36,167 nucleotides of DNA from Pseudoflavonifractor sp. MSJ-30. GTDB taxonomy: Bacteria; Bacillota; Clostridia; Oscillospirales; Oscillospiraceae. Under the pieces are notes generated by a model. The model saw only the letters and a program-made list of their open reading frames with translations. It had not been told where the DNA came from and ran no database searches. The translations under genes and the position numbers were made by a program. This document shows, one piece after another, positions 25,712-32,024 of this stretch. Numbering within the stretch: the first letter of the stretch is position 1; the number at the start of each line of letters is the position of its first letter. The DNA lies in NCBI RefSeq assembly GCF_018918045.1, contig NZ_JAHLPU010000054.1, positions 1 to 36,167 on the forward strand, written 5' to 3'.

Positions 25712-26683
25712 TCAGATGCCTGTCATGGCCGCCAGAACGTCCACTTCCATCTGCTGGATGCTCTTCTTCATAGCCAGACCCTCGTCAATGTCCACATCGG
25801 TGAAGCCGCCCTCATGGGTGCAGACAATGCGGTTAGTCTTGCCCTGAAGCAGCAGCTCAACGGCCAGATAGCCCATCTTGGTGGCGTTGACTCTGTCTCT
25901 GCCGGAGGGGGAGCCGCCCCGCTGGATGTGGCCCAGAACGGTGACCCGGGGATCCAGATCGATGGCTTCCTTGATCCTGGCCGCGATCTCCGTGGCCTTG
26001 CCGGCGCCCTCGGCCACCACGATCATGTAGTGGGTGAAGCCGTTGAACCGGGCCTGACGAATCTTCTCGATGACGTCCTTTTCGAAATCAATGGGCTCCT
26101 CGGGGACCAGAACGGCGGTAGCGCCGCAGGCCAGACCCACATACATGGCAAGGTAGCCCGCGTTGCGGCCCATGACCTCCACGACGGAGCAGCGCTCGTG
26201 GGACTGCATGGTGTCCCGCAGCTTATCGATGCACTCGATGGCCGTGTTGGCGGCGGTGTCGAAACCGATGCAGTAGTTGGTGCAGCTGATGTCGTTATCG
26301 ATGGTGCCGGGAATGCCGATGACGTTGATGCCGTACTTGCTCAGGGCCAGAGCGCCCCGGAAGGTGCCGTCACCGCCGATGGCGATGATGCTGTCCAGTC
26401 CAAGGAATTTGCAGGTGGAGACGGCCTTGCGCTGGCCCTCCTCGGTCATGAATTCCGAGCTGCGGGCGGTATAGAGGATGGTGCCGCCACGGTTGATGGT
26501 GTGGGCCACGCTCTTCTCGTCCAGACGGACGATGTCGCCGTTGATCAGGCCGTTCCAGCCCCGGCGGATGCCGTAGCACTCCACTCCGTGGTACAGTGCG
26601 GTACGTACAACCGCGCGGACGCAGGGGTTCATGCCGGGGGCATCGCCGCCGCTGGTCAGCACGCCGATTCTTCTAACGCTCAT
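25712..26683 (-). CDS. pfkA: ATP-dependent 6-phosphofructokinase PfkA
   Basis: PfkA phosphorylates fructose 6-phosphate, the committed step of glycolysis. The 323 residues match bacterial PfkA. GGDAPGMN (about 12-19) binds the nucleotide phosphate, GGDGTFRGA (about 103-111) has the Gly typical of the ATP-using type, PGTIDND holds the catalytic Asp, and MGRNAGYLA is the substrate site. ATG 26683 follows AGGAGG at ideal spacing, with a promoter at 26718-26745. It is convergent with xerD. Confidence 0.97.
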   Translation of the reverse strand: MSVRRIGVLTSGGDAPGMNPCVRAVVRTALYHGVECYGIRRGWNGLINGDIVRLDEKSVAHTINRGGTILYTARSSEFMTEEGQRKAVSTCKFLGLDSIIAIGGDGTFRGALALSKYGINVIGIPGTIDNDISCTNYCIGFDTAANTAIECIDKLRDTMQSHERCSVVEVMGRNAGYLAMYVGLACGATAVLVPEEPIDFEKDVIEKIRQARFNGFTHYMIVVAEGAGKATEIAARIKEAIDLDPRVTVLGHIQRGGSPSGRDRVNATKMGYLAVELLLQGKTNRIVCTHEGGFTDVDIDEGLAMKKSIQQMEVDVLAAMTGI

Positions 26684-26717
26684 AATAGAACCTCCTAATT
26701 ATGGGTTAATAGCCATA

Positions 26718-26745
26718 ATCTTATTTTACCGGAAAACGAAGTCAA
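26718..26745 (-). promoter_or_regulatory. pfkA promoter
   Basis: On the minus strand TTGACT (26745-26740), 16 bases, TAAGAT (26723-26718), about 35 bases before the ATG. Confidence 0.6.
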
Positions 26746-26821
26746 TGTAAAGATAAAAATCAGCAAAATATCGTGTTTTTTTGTATCAATTTCGCTTCTT
26801 TGATGAAATTGCGGTTTTTGC

Positions 26822-26849
26822 TTGCTTTTGGGCGGCGGAAGGGTATAAT
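26822..26849 (+). promoter_or_regulatory. Promoter of the nucleotidyltransferase-methyltransferase cassette
   Basis: TTGCTT (26822-26827), 16 bases, TATAAT (26844-26849), about 31 bases before ATG 26881. Confidence 0.65.
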
Positions 26850-26880
26850 AAAAGTATCACAAAAGCGGGAGGGGCGCCAA

Positions 26881-27690
26881 ATGTATTTTGAAGCGCTGTG
26901 CGCCGCGCTGCGGGGGCTGCCGGAAATCGAAGCCCTCGTTCTGGGCGGATCGAGAGCAGGGGAAGGGTACGACCGGAAATCGGACTACGATCTCTATGTC
27001 TACTGTACGGAAATTCCGTCCGCGGAGGCCCGCCGGGAGATCCTTAGCCGGGTCTGCGGTCATATGGAGCTGGGCAATGACTTCTGGGAACTGGAGGACG
27101 ACTGCGTCCTGCTCAATGGCATCCCCATTGACATTCTCTACCGGAATCTGGATTCCTTCGCCCGGGACGTTGCCTCTGTGGCAGAGCTGCATTACGCGCG
27201 TAACGGCTACACCACCTGTATGTGGCACAATCTGCTGCACAGCCGCATTCTCTATGACCGGGACGGCCGCTACGCCGCCCTGCGGCAGCGCTTCGATGTG
27301 CCGTATCCGGAGGCGCTGCGGCAGAATATTATCCGGCGCAATCTGCGTCTGCTCACCGGAAATCTGCCCTCCTATGACGCGCAGCTGCGCAAGGCGGTCA
27401 GCAGGGAAGACAGGCCCAGCGTCAACCATCGGATGGCGGCGTTTCTGGAATCCTATTTCGACATTCTCTTCGCCCTGAACCGCATGACCCACCCGGGGGA
27501 AAAGCGCATGGCCAGCACATTGAAAGCAAGGGCAAAGATTCTGCCGAAGGACTTCGGGGAAGATCTGGACGAGGCCTTTGCCTGTATGTTCGCAAATCCG
27601 GAACGGTTCCTGAAGGTGCTGGACACGATGGTCGGGAATCTTCAGGAATTGGTGGAGAAGGAGACAGAAGCAGATGGAAAAGCTATATGA
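26881..27690 (+). CDS. DUF4037-like nucleotidyltransferase-domain protein
   Basis: This 269-residue protein has a polymerase-beta-like nucleotidyltransferase core: LGGSRAGEGYDRKSDYDLYV (about 21-40) supplies the GGS motif and the two Asp of DxD, and a later IPIDILYR supplies a third acidic strand. The C-terminal half is helical and fits DUF4037 proteins, some of which act on small molecules or antibiotics; the substrate is unknown. GGGAGGGG precedes ATG 26881; an upstream in-frame extension to 26773 would run through the promoter and is rejected. It overlaps the methyltransferase by 17 bases. Confidence 0.82.
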   Translation: MYFEALCAALRGLPEIEALVLGGSRAGEGYDRKSDYDLYVYCTEIPSAEARREILSRVCGHMELGNDFWELEDDCVLLNGIPIDILYRNLDSFARDVASVAELHYARNGYTTCMWHNLLHSRILYDRDGRYAALRQRFDVPYPEALRQNIIRRNLRLLTGNLPSYDAQLRKAVSREDRPSVNHRMAAFLESYFDILFALNRMTHPGEKRMASTLKARAKILPKDFGEDLDEAFACMFANPERFLKVLDTMVGNLQELVEKETEADGKAI

Positions 27691-28447
27691 TCGCGCGGAT
27701 ATTTATGACCTGCTGGAAAACGACAGTAGATACGAAATCACAAAAGGGCACTGGCAGTATCTCCTGAAGGGAAAGCCCGTCCGCTCGCTTTTGGATGTAA
27801 GCATCGGCAGTGGGAATATGACGCTGCCAGTTCTGGACTTAGGCATTGACCTGTACGGCTCGGATCTTAGCGAGGCCATGCTGAGCAGATGTGACAAAAA
27901 AGCAACTGCAAAGGGGTACTCTGTCCATTTGCAATGCAGTGACTTCCGGGAAGTCTCGAAGCATTTTACACGTCAGTTCGATTGCGTTGCCAGCACCGGA
28001 AACAGCCTTGCCTATGTAACGAACGAAGAGGTCATCACAGCGCTGCACCAAATGGATGCTCTGGTTGCTCCCGGCGGTTATCTGTATTTTGACCTTCGGA
28101 ATTGGGACAAGATTCGCAGAACAAATCAGCGATTTTATACCTACAACCCATCTTTTCACGGAAACACCCGTGTCAACCTTGTACAGGTCTGGGACCACAA
28201 TTCGGATGGGACCATTGATTTCAATCTGCTTTTTACATTTGAGAAAGAAAACCGCATCTTTCAAAAGGAGCATTTCATTGAACATTACAATCCCGTGTCT
28301 CAGCGGCCGCTTCTGGAAGAACTGCGCGCTATGGGGTATACGGATGTGGAAATACGCCTGGTTCCGGCGCAGTGGGGCGCATACACAGACGAGGATGACT
28401 GGTACTGTGTAATGGCAAGGAAGCCAAAAGGAAGGGAAGCGCTATGA
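27674..28447 (+). CDS. Class I SAM-dependent methyltransferase
   Basis: This 257-residue protein has a Rossmann-type SAM site: LLDVSIGSGNMTLPV (about 39-53, motif I), DLYGSDLSEAMLSRC (motif II Asp), CSDFREV, and FDCVASTGNSLAYV (motif IV position). The substrate is unknown; the C-terminal strands resemble small-molecule methyltransferases. Codon choice is less GC-rich than in the flanking core genes, which suggests transfer. It overlaps the gene before it and has ATGA coupling to the next frame. Confidence 0.85.
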   Translation: MEKLYDRADIYDLLENDSRYEITKGHWQYLLKGKPVRSLLDVSIGSGNMTLPVLDLGIDLYGSDLSEAMLSRCDKKATAKGYSVHLQCSDFREVSKHFTRQFDCVASTGNSLAYVTNEEVITALHQMDALVAPGGYLYFDLRNWDKIRRTNQRFYTYNPSFHGNTRVNLVQVWDHNSDGTIDFNLLFTFEKENRIFQKEHFIEHYNPVSQRPLLEELRAMGYTDVEIRLVPAQWGAYTDEDDWYCVMARKPKGREAL

Positions 28448-28698
28448 TAAAGCCCGTCGGCAGTTATGCGGACTGCCGGGAATTCGCTGAGCGCTTTCAG
28501 GGAGACCCGGATTTTTCGGACCCCATGCTCAGCACCGAGGAGCAGATCCGGTGCAATCTGGAAAAGGCTTTTACGCGGCCAAATCGTCAGATTCTTGGCG
28601 CATGTGGGCATCGGCCCCTTGGTAAATACTTTCATGTCGATCAATATAATATCCGCGTCGGTGGTACTCCGGCGCGGATAACCGAAACAATTGATTGA
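28444..28698 (+). pseudogene. Truncated GNAT-like acetyltransferase fragment
   Basis: The first 50 or so residues (VGSYADCREFAERFQGDPDF, then SDPMLSTEEQIRCNLEKAF) look like the N-terminus of a GNAT acetyltransferase, and then the acetyl-CoA region never appears. After about 28597 the frame reads through repeat-like DNA (ATGTGGGCATCGGCCCCT, almost as in the element at 10407-10512) and a strong hairpin, giving an unrelated tail before TGA. It is best read as a gene cut off by an insertion or deletion. ATG 28444 overlaps the methyltransferase stop. Confidence 0.65.
28598..28680. repeat. Repeat relic and strong hairpin inside the truncated gene
   Basis: ATGTGGGCATCGGCCCCT near 28602-28619 differs by one base from ATGTGGGCATCGTCCCCT in the 10407-10512 element. 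Downstream, TATCCGCGTCGG (28650-28661) pairs with CCGGCGCGGATA (28669-28680), 12 bp with one wobble and loop TGGTACT. No T-run follows, so it is not a typical terminator. Confidence 0.5.
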
Positions 28699-28723
28699 CA
28701 TTTGAAGAAGAATCGGCTATTCT
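28695..28723 (+). promoter_or_regulatory. Promoter of the structured element / xerC
   Basis: TTGACA (28695-28700), 17 bases, TATTCT (28718-28723). Initiation near 28730 would place the transcript start about 18 bases before the first helix of the foldable element. The -35 overlaps the stop codon of the truncated gene. Confidence 0.65.
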
Positions 28724-28745
28724 AAAAGAAACTTAGGAAAGGAAA

Positions 28746-28922
28746 CCCCCAAAAGCGGAAAACGGTCCGGAAGGGCCTGAAAAAGCGTCTGGAGCCACGG
28801 TTCGTGAGAACCGCTTTGAAAATGCACTTCTAACGCAACAAAATTTTTATTTTGTTGCGTTCATTCCAAAGCTGGCTCCGCCTTCATTCAGGACCCTCTC
28901 CCGCCTTTTCCGATTCTTTGGG
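28746..28922 (+). ncRNA. Candidate structured RNA with a three-way junction
   Basis: Nested pairings by eye: CCCAAA 28748-28753 with TTTGGG 28917-28922; CGGAAAA 28756-28762 with TTTTCCG 28906-28912; GGGCCTGAA 28773-28781 with TTCAGGaCCC 28887-28896; GGAGCCA 28791-28797 with TGGCTCC 28873-28879. At the junction two arms follow without gaps: CGGTTC-GTGA-GAACCG (28798-28813, a GNRA-type loop) and CTTTG 28814-28818 with CAAAG 28867-28871, which leads through AATG/CATT to a perfect 12-bp stem AACGCAACAAAA / TTTTGTTGCGTT (28832-28861). A promoter lies just upstream. It does not match an RNA family I can name; a palindromic mobile element is the main alternative. Confidence 0.5.
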
Positions 28923-28931
28923 ATCAAATCT

Positions 28932-29930
28932 ATGCAGCAATACCGTGACTGTCCGCAGATTCTGCGGAACTTCTTAACTTACCACGAAAACATCAAAGGC
29001 CAATCGCCGCTGACCATCCATGAATACTATCTGGATCTGCGGATGTTCCTGCGATTCCTGAAACTCATGCGCAATGAAATGCCCGTGGACACCGATCTGG
29101 ACACCATCGACATCCGGGACATTGACGTGGCCTTTCTGGGCACCGTCACCCAGTCTGAGATTTTCGACTTCCTCTCCTATCTGGCCAACGACCGGGTGGC
29201 CCGGCCGGATGAGGCTGTGCCGGAACGCGGCATTGAGGCCGCCAGCCGGGCCCGGAAGCTCTCCGCCATCAAATCCTTCTATAAGTATCTGACGGTGCGG
29301 ACCAAACAATTGAGCGAAAATCCCGTGGCAGACCTGGAATATCCCAAGCTGCGCAAAAGTCTGCCCAAATATCTGACCATGGAAGAATCCGCCGCCCTGC
29401 TGAAAGCGGTCTCCGGCCCCAATGAAAAGCGGGACTACGCCATATTGATGCTCTTCCTGAACTGCGGCATCCGGCGCAGCGAGCTGGTGGGGCTGAACCT
29501 GACGGATGTCTATGAGGACCGCATCCGGGTCATCGGCAAGGGTAACAAGGAGCGATTCGTCTATTTCGGCACCGCCTGCCGGAAAGCCATTGACGCCTAT
29601 CTGGAGGAACGGAATCAGATTGAGCTGTCCGACAACCGTGCCCTTTTCGGCTCCCGGGACAAGAACCGCATCAGCGTCACGGCGGTTCACCGGCTGGTGA
29701 AAAAGGCTCTGCTCCAGGCTGGGCTGGATTCCACCCAGTTCTCCGCCCATAAGCTGCGGCACACGGCGGCCACCATGATGCTCTCCGGCGGCGTGGATGT
29801 GAAAACCGTTCAGGAAGTTCTGGGCCATGAGAACCTGAACACCACCCAGATCTACACCCATATTGAAAATACCGAGCTGAAAATTGCCAGCGAGGCCAAT
29901 CCCCTTTCCAAACTTGATTTTTCGAAATAA
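28932..29930 (+). CDS. xerC: XerC-type tyrosine recombinase/integrase
   Basis: This 332-residue recombinase is longer than usual XerC, with an insert in the N-terminal core-binding domain around DRVARPDEAVPERGIEAASR. Catalytic residues are all present: Arg in NCGIRRSELVG, Lys in GKGNKERFV, His-x-x-Arg in AHKLRHTAAT, His in LGHENLNTT and Tyr in QIYTHIE. Codon use matches the host, arguing for a resident gene and not a recent phage integrase. No clear ribosome site precedes ATG 28932; the only G-rich bases (TTTGGG) belong to the outer helix of the foldable element that ends 9 bases upstream. Confidence 0.88.
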   Translation: MQQYRDCPQILRNFLTYHENIKGQSPLTIHEYYLDLRMFLRFLKLMRNEMPVDTDLDTIDIRDIDVAFLGTVTQSEIFDFLSYLANDRVARPDEAVPERGIEAASRARKLSAIKSFYKYLTVRTKQLSENPVADLEYPKLRKSLPKYLTMEESAALLKAVSGPNEKRDYAILMLFLNCGIRRSELVGLNLTDVYEDRIRVIGKGNKERFVYFGTACRKAIDAYLEERNQIELSDNRALFGSRDKNRISVTAVHRLVKKALLQAGLDSTQFSAHKLRHTAATMMLSGGVDVKTVQEVLGHENLNTTQIYTHIENTELKIASEANPLSKLDFSK

Positions 29931-29941
29931 TCAGATATAAT
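29914..29941 (+). promoter_or_regulatory. Promoter of the XRE regulator
   Basis: TTGATT (29914-29919), 16 bases, TATAAT (29936-29941), partly inside the end of the recombinase gene. Initiation would fall near 29948, at the edge of a palindrome. Confidence 0.6.
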
Positions 29942-29948
29942 AGGAATA

Positions 29949-29963
29949 GCAACCGATAGTTGC
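29949..29963. promoter_or_regulatory. Operator-like palindrome GCAACCGATAGTTGC
   Basis: A perfect 5-bp inverted repeat with a 5-base centre covers the predicted transcription start of the XRE gene, where a repressor would block initiation. The near-identical site at 288-302 is the only other copy noticed in the window. Autoregulation is an inference. Confidence 0.45.
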
Positions 29964-29986
29964 CAGATATTTGTCACTGTAAGGAG

Positions 29987-30508
29987 GTGTTTTCCATATC
30001 CATCGGAGAGCGAATCATAGAATTGCGCAGAGCCGCTTCCCTCTCCCAGGGGCAGCTGGCGGAGCGCATGGGCGTCACCCGGCAGGCGGTGAGCAAATGG
30101 GAAAACGACATCTCCACCCCGGACCCCCTGCGCCTCATTCAGCTGGCGGACGCTCTGGATACGGACAGCGAGTATCTGGCCTCCGGAAAACACGCCACCA
30201 TCCCCTCCCCTCCCGTGATCGTCCATTCCGTGGAGGAGAAGCCAGTTTATATTGAAAAAGTCGTTGAGAAACCGGTTTATATTGAGAAAACCGTAGAAAA
30301 GCCCGTCTATATCGAAAAGGAAGCACCTCCCCGGGAACCAAAGGTCGTGGTCCGGGAGGTGCCGGTAGATCGGGTCGTGGAACGGGTGGTGGAGAAGCCC
30401 GTGGTCAAAAAGGTCGTCCGTTACCGCTACCGGGCTGACCCTGTCATGATGGTTCTGGCCGCCATCGGCGGGCTGGTGGTTGGCCTGGTCATCGGGCTGC
30501 TGATTTGA
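29987..30508 (+). CDS. Membrane-anchored XRE-family regulator with possible ATA start
   Basis: An N-terminal HTH_3 domain (SIGERIIELRRAASLSQGQL, then AERMGVTRQAVSKWEN) is followed by a linker, three tandem 10-residue repeats of the form EKPVYIEKxV (30236-30325), a basic stretch KKVVRYRYR and a C-terminal membrane helix (VMMVLAAIGGLVVGLVIGLL). The layout is a tail-anchored DNA-binding protein. The start is odd: a perfect ribosome site AAGGAGGTG (29981-29989) is optimally spaced (6 bases) only for ATA 29996, exactly where the domain should begin. GTG 29987 lies inside that site and TTG 29960 has no site. Listed from GTG; the ATA start would give 170 residues. Confidence 0.85.
   Translation: MFSISIGERIIELRRAASLSQGQLAERMGVTRQAVSKWENDISTPDPLRLIQLADALDTDSEYLASGKHATIPSPPVIVHSVEEKPVYIEKVVEKPVYIEKTVEKPVYIEKEAPPREPKVVVREVPVDRVVERVVEKPVVKKVVRYRYRADPVMMVLAAIGGLVVGLVIGLLI
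30236..30325 (+). repeat. Three 30-bp tandem repeats coding for EKPVYIEKxV
   Basis: Copies begin at 30236, 30266 and 30296. The protein repeat is nearly exact while third codon positions differ (GTT/GTC, TAT, ATT/ATC), so selection is holding the peptide; this is not a fresh DNA duplication. Confidence 0.85.
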
Positions 30509-30514
30509 CAAAAT

Positions 30515-30556
30515 AGCTGCTGCAAATCCATCAAAAACAGATTTGCAGCAGCTTTA
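30515..30556. terminator. Bidirectional terminator between the XRE gene and the deaminase-like gene
   Basis: AGCTGCTGCAAATC (30515-30528) pairs perfectly with GATTTGCAGCAGCT (30540-30553). TTTACT follows on + and ATTTTG on -, so it fits both convergent genes. Confidence 0.82.
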
Positions 30557-30570
30557 CTATGGCAAAAAAA

Positions 30571-31011
30571 TCAGATTTGACGGTCGTACACGTCCCACTC
30601 AGACTGTGGAAAGGCATTGCCCCAGTAATGGTTGGATAATTCGTCCAGCGTATGGAAAATAACCTCATTTTCGGGATTTGTAATTGCAATTTTCACATTG
30701 CCGCCCCAATATCGCAGCCGTTCCTGGCATATTCCGCAGGCCGTCAGAATTTTGAAAGCATCCCTTTCACTGTCCCTTGAAACGCACAGTGAATGCGTAA
30801 CCCTCAGGTTGAACTTCTGGGCTTCACACATTGCGCCTGTTTCCATGCACAACCCTGCCCCGGCATTAAAGGATTCCAATGCCACAGATATCAGGAACTG
30901 CTTGTCTTCTGTGAATAGGACAGCGCAGCCGCCCCAGCCGGTCGGAAACCGCTTTTTCACAAAGTCCGTAGCCATTTGGTACATTTGATGTCCAATTTCT
31001 CTGTCATTCAC
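30571..31011 (-). CDS. Cytidine/blasticidin-S deaminase-like protein
   Basis: This 146-residue protein has the cytidine deaminase fold. The zinc site reads C-M-E (Cys55, catalytic Glu57) in GLCMETGAMCEAQ and C-G-I-C (Cys92, Cys95) in TACGICQERLRYW, matching the Cys-x-Glu / Cys-x-x-Cys arrangement, although the usual Pro before the second pair is Ala. The substrate may be cytidine, a related base or a nucleoside antibiotic. GTG 31011 follows GGAGGGAG at 9 bases. The more AT-rich codon use than in the core genes hints at transfer. It lies 53 bases after the nucleoside phosphorylase gene and is probably in its operon. Confidence 0.82.
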   Translation of the reverse strand: MNDREIGHQMYQMATDFVKKRFPTGWGGCAVLFTEDKQFLISVALESFNAGAGLCMETGAMCEAQKFNLRVTHSLCVSRDSERDAFKILTACGICQERLRYWGGNVKIAITNPENEVIFHTLDELSNHYWGNAFPQSEWDVYDRQI

Positions 31012-31064
31012 AGGTAATCGCTCCCTCCTATATCAGCGTTTGATTTGTACCGTTACTGCCCTTT

Positions 31065-31826
31065 TTATAGCTTCGCTGCCAGCTCAAAGGCCAGCAGTGC
31101 AATCTTGCTCTTATCGTCCAGGCGGACGTGGCCGGACAGGCTCCTGGACTGCCATTGGGAGTGGTCCAGATTGTCCCCAGCATAGAAGAACTGGAAGAAA
31201 TCCACGCCCCGGAAGTCGGCCACGGCCTGCATTCCGGCGCATTCCATCTCCACGCAGATTGCCCCCTGGGCTTTCCTGCGCCGGACCTTTTCCGCCGTCT
31301 CCCGGTAGGGTGCATCCGTTGTCCAGGTCGTGCCCTCCACGTAAGGGCAGCCGCAGTCGGCAAGGACCTGGCGGAACACATCCCGGTACATGCGGTTCAC
31401 GTCGATGAAGTCCGCAGCGGCGGCATAGTGATAGCTGCTGCCCTCGTCCCGAATGGCCCGGGTGGGGATGATAATTCCGCAGTCCTCAATGGACCGGTCC
31501 AGTACCCCGCAGTTGCCGAAGAGGATGAGCTTTTTCAGCCCCATGGCAATCAAATCCTCAAAGTCCCCAATGCAGGCGGGTTCCCCTACTCTGGACTCGT
31601 AAAAGGCAATGCGCTTGCCCCGGTAGCCCACGGCATACACCGGTGCTTTCCCGTTGGCGCCCCCTACGCCGCAGACCCGCTCCGGCTGAAAAAAGGAAAG
31701 AACTGCCTCAAAAAGATGGCGGGAAAAGCAGGAAACGGCGATCTCCGGCAGATTTTCCACGGGATGGACGCACATGGAAGCATCGATGACAGCATGGAAA
31801 CTTGGGTCGAATTCCTCTAAAAGCAT
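31065..31826 (-). CDS. Nucleoside phosphorylase (PNP/UDP family 1)
   Basis: This 253-residue enzyme of the PNP_UDP_1 family cleaves a nucleoside with phosphate. Family signatures are LILFGNCGVLDRSIEDCG (about 101-118), IIPTRAIRDEGSSYHY, and CVEMECAGMQAVADFRG (about 191-207), whose Glu-x-Glu contacts ribose. It most resembles uridine-phosphorylase-like members, but the base preference is not certain. ATG 31826 follows GGGAG at 6 bases. With the downstream deaminase-like gene it suggests pyrimidine nucleoside salvage. Confidence 0.86.
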   Translation of the reverse strand: MLLEEFDPSFHAVIDASMCVHPVENLPEIAVSCFSRHLFEAVLSFFQPERVCGVGGANGKAPVYAVGYRGKRIAFYESRVGEPACIGDFEDLIAMGLKKLILFGNCGVLDRSIEDCGIIIPTRAIRDEGSSYHYAAAADFIDVNRMYRDVFRQVLADCGCPYVEGTTWTTDAPYRETAEKVRRRKAQGAICVEMECAGMQAVADFRGVDFFQFFYAGDNLDHSQWQSRSLSGHVRLDDKSKIALLAFELAAKL

Positions 31827-31854
31827 GGTGGGCTCCCTTATTTTGTTTTACTTT

Positions 31855-32005
31855 AGGGGCTGCTGCAAGATAGGGTGTTCTGTAGGGGCGGCAACCTGCC
31901 GCCCGCTATCTCACGGAATTGTGCGCTTTATTCCAGCGTTCTGTTCCGAAAGGCAGCGGGCGGCTGGTAGCCGCCCCTACAAGTTTCCTATTTTCGCAGG
32001 CCCCT
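31855..32005. repeat. Nested palindromic repeat element between valS and the phosphorylase gene
   Basis: Terminal sequences beginning AGGGGC and ending GCCCCT are inverted over about 25 imperfect bases. Inside are arms 31882-31907 and 31955-31980, inverted copies of GTAGGGGCGGC-nnnnn-GCCGCCCGCT, each itself a hairpin (GGGCGGC/GCCGCCC). It is the same plan as the 10407-10512 element with a different core word. About 47 bases of unrelated DNA lie between the arms. It is probably a non-autonomous dispersed element. Confidence 0.78.
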
Positions 32006-32024
32006 TGTGCCTATTCTTACGGCC

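Noticed and set aside
28763..28780. SRP RNA core (GGTCCGGAAGG) inside the structured element
   Set aside because: The GGAA-capped pentamer stem is there, but the asymmetric loop and AGCAGCC strand of SRP RNA are missing.
28832..28861. Terminator hairpin before xerC
   Set aside because: The 12-bp stem is perfect, but no T-run follows on either strand and it lies inside a larger fold.
28746..28922. 6S RNA assignment for the structured element
   Set aside because: Length and overall rod shape fit, but the three-way junction with a GNRA hairpin is not the usual 6S layout and no conserved 6S bubble was recognised; left as unassigned.
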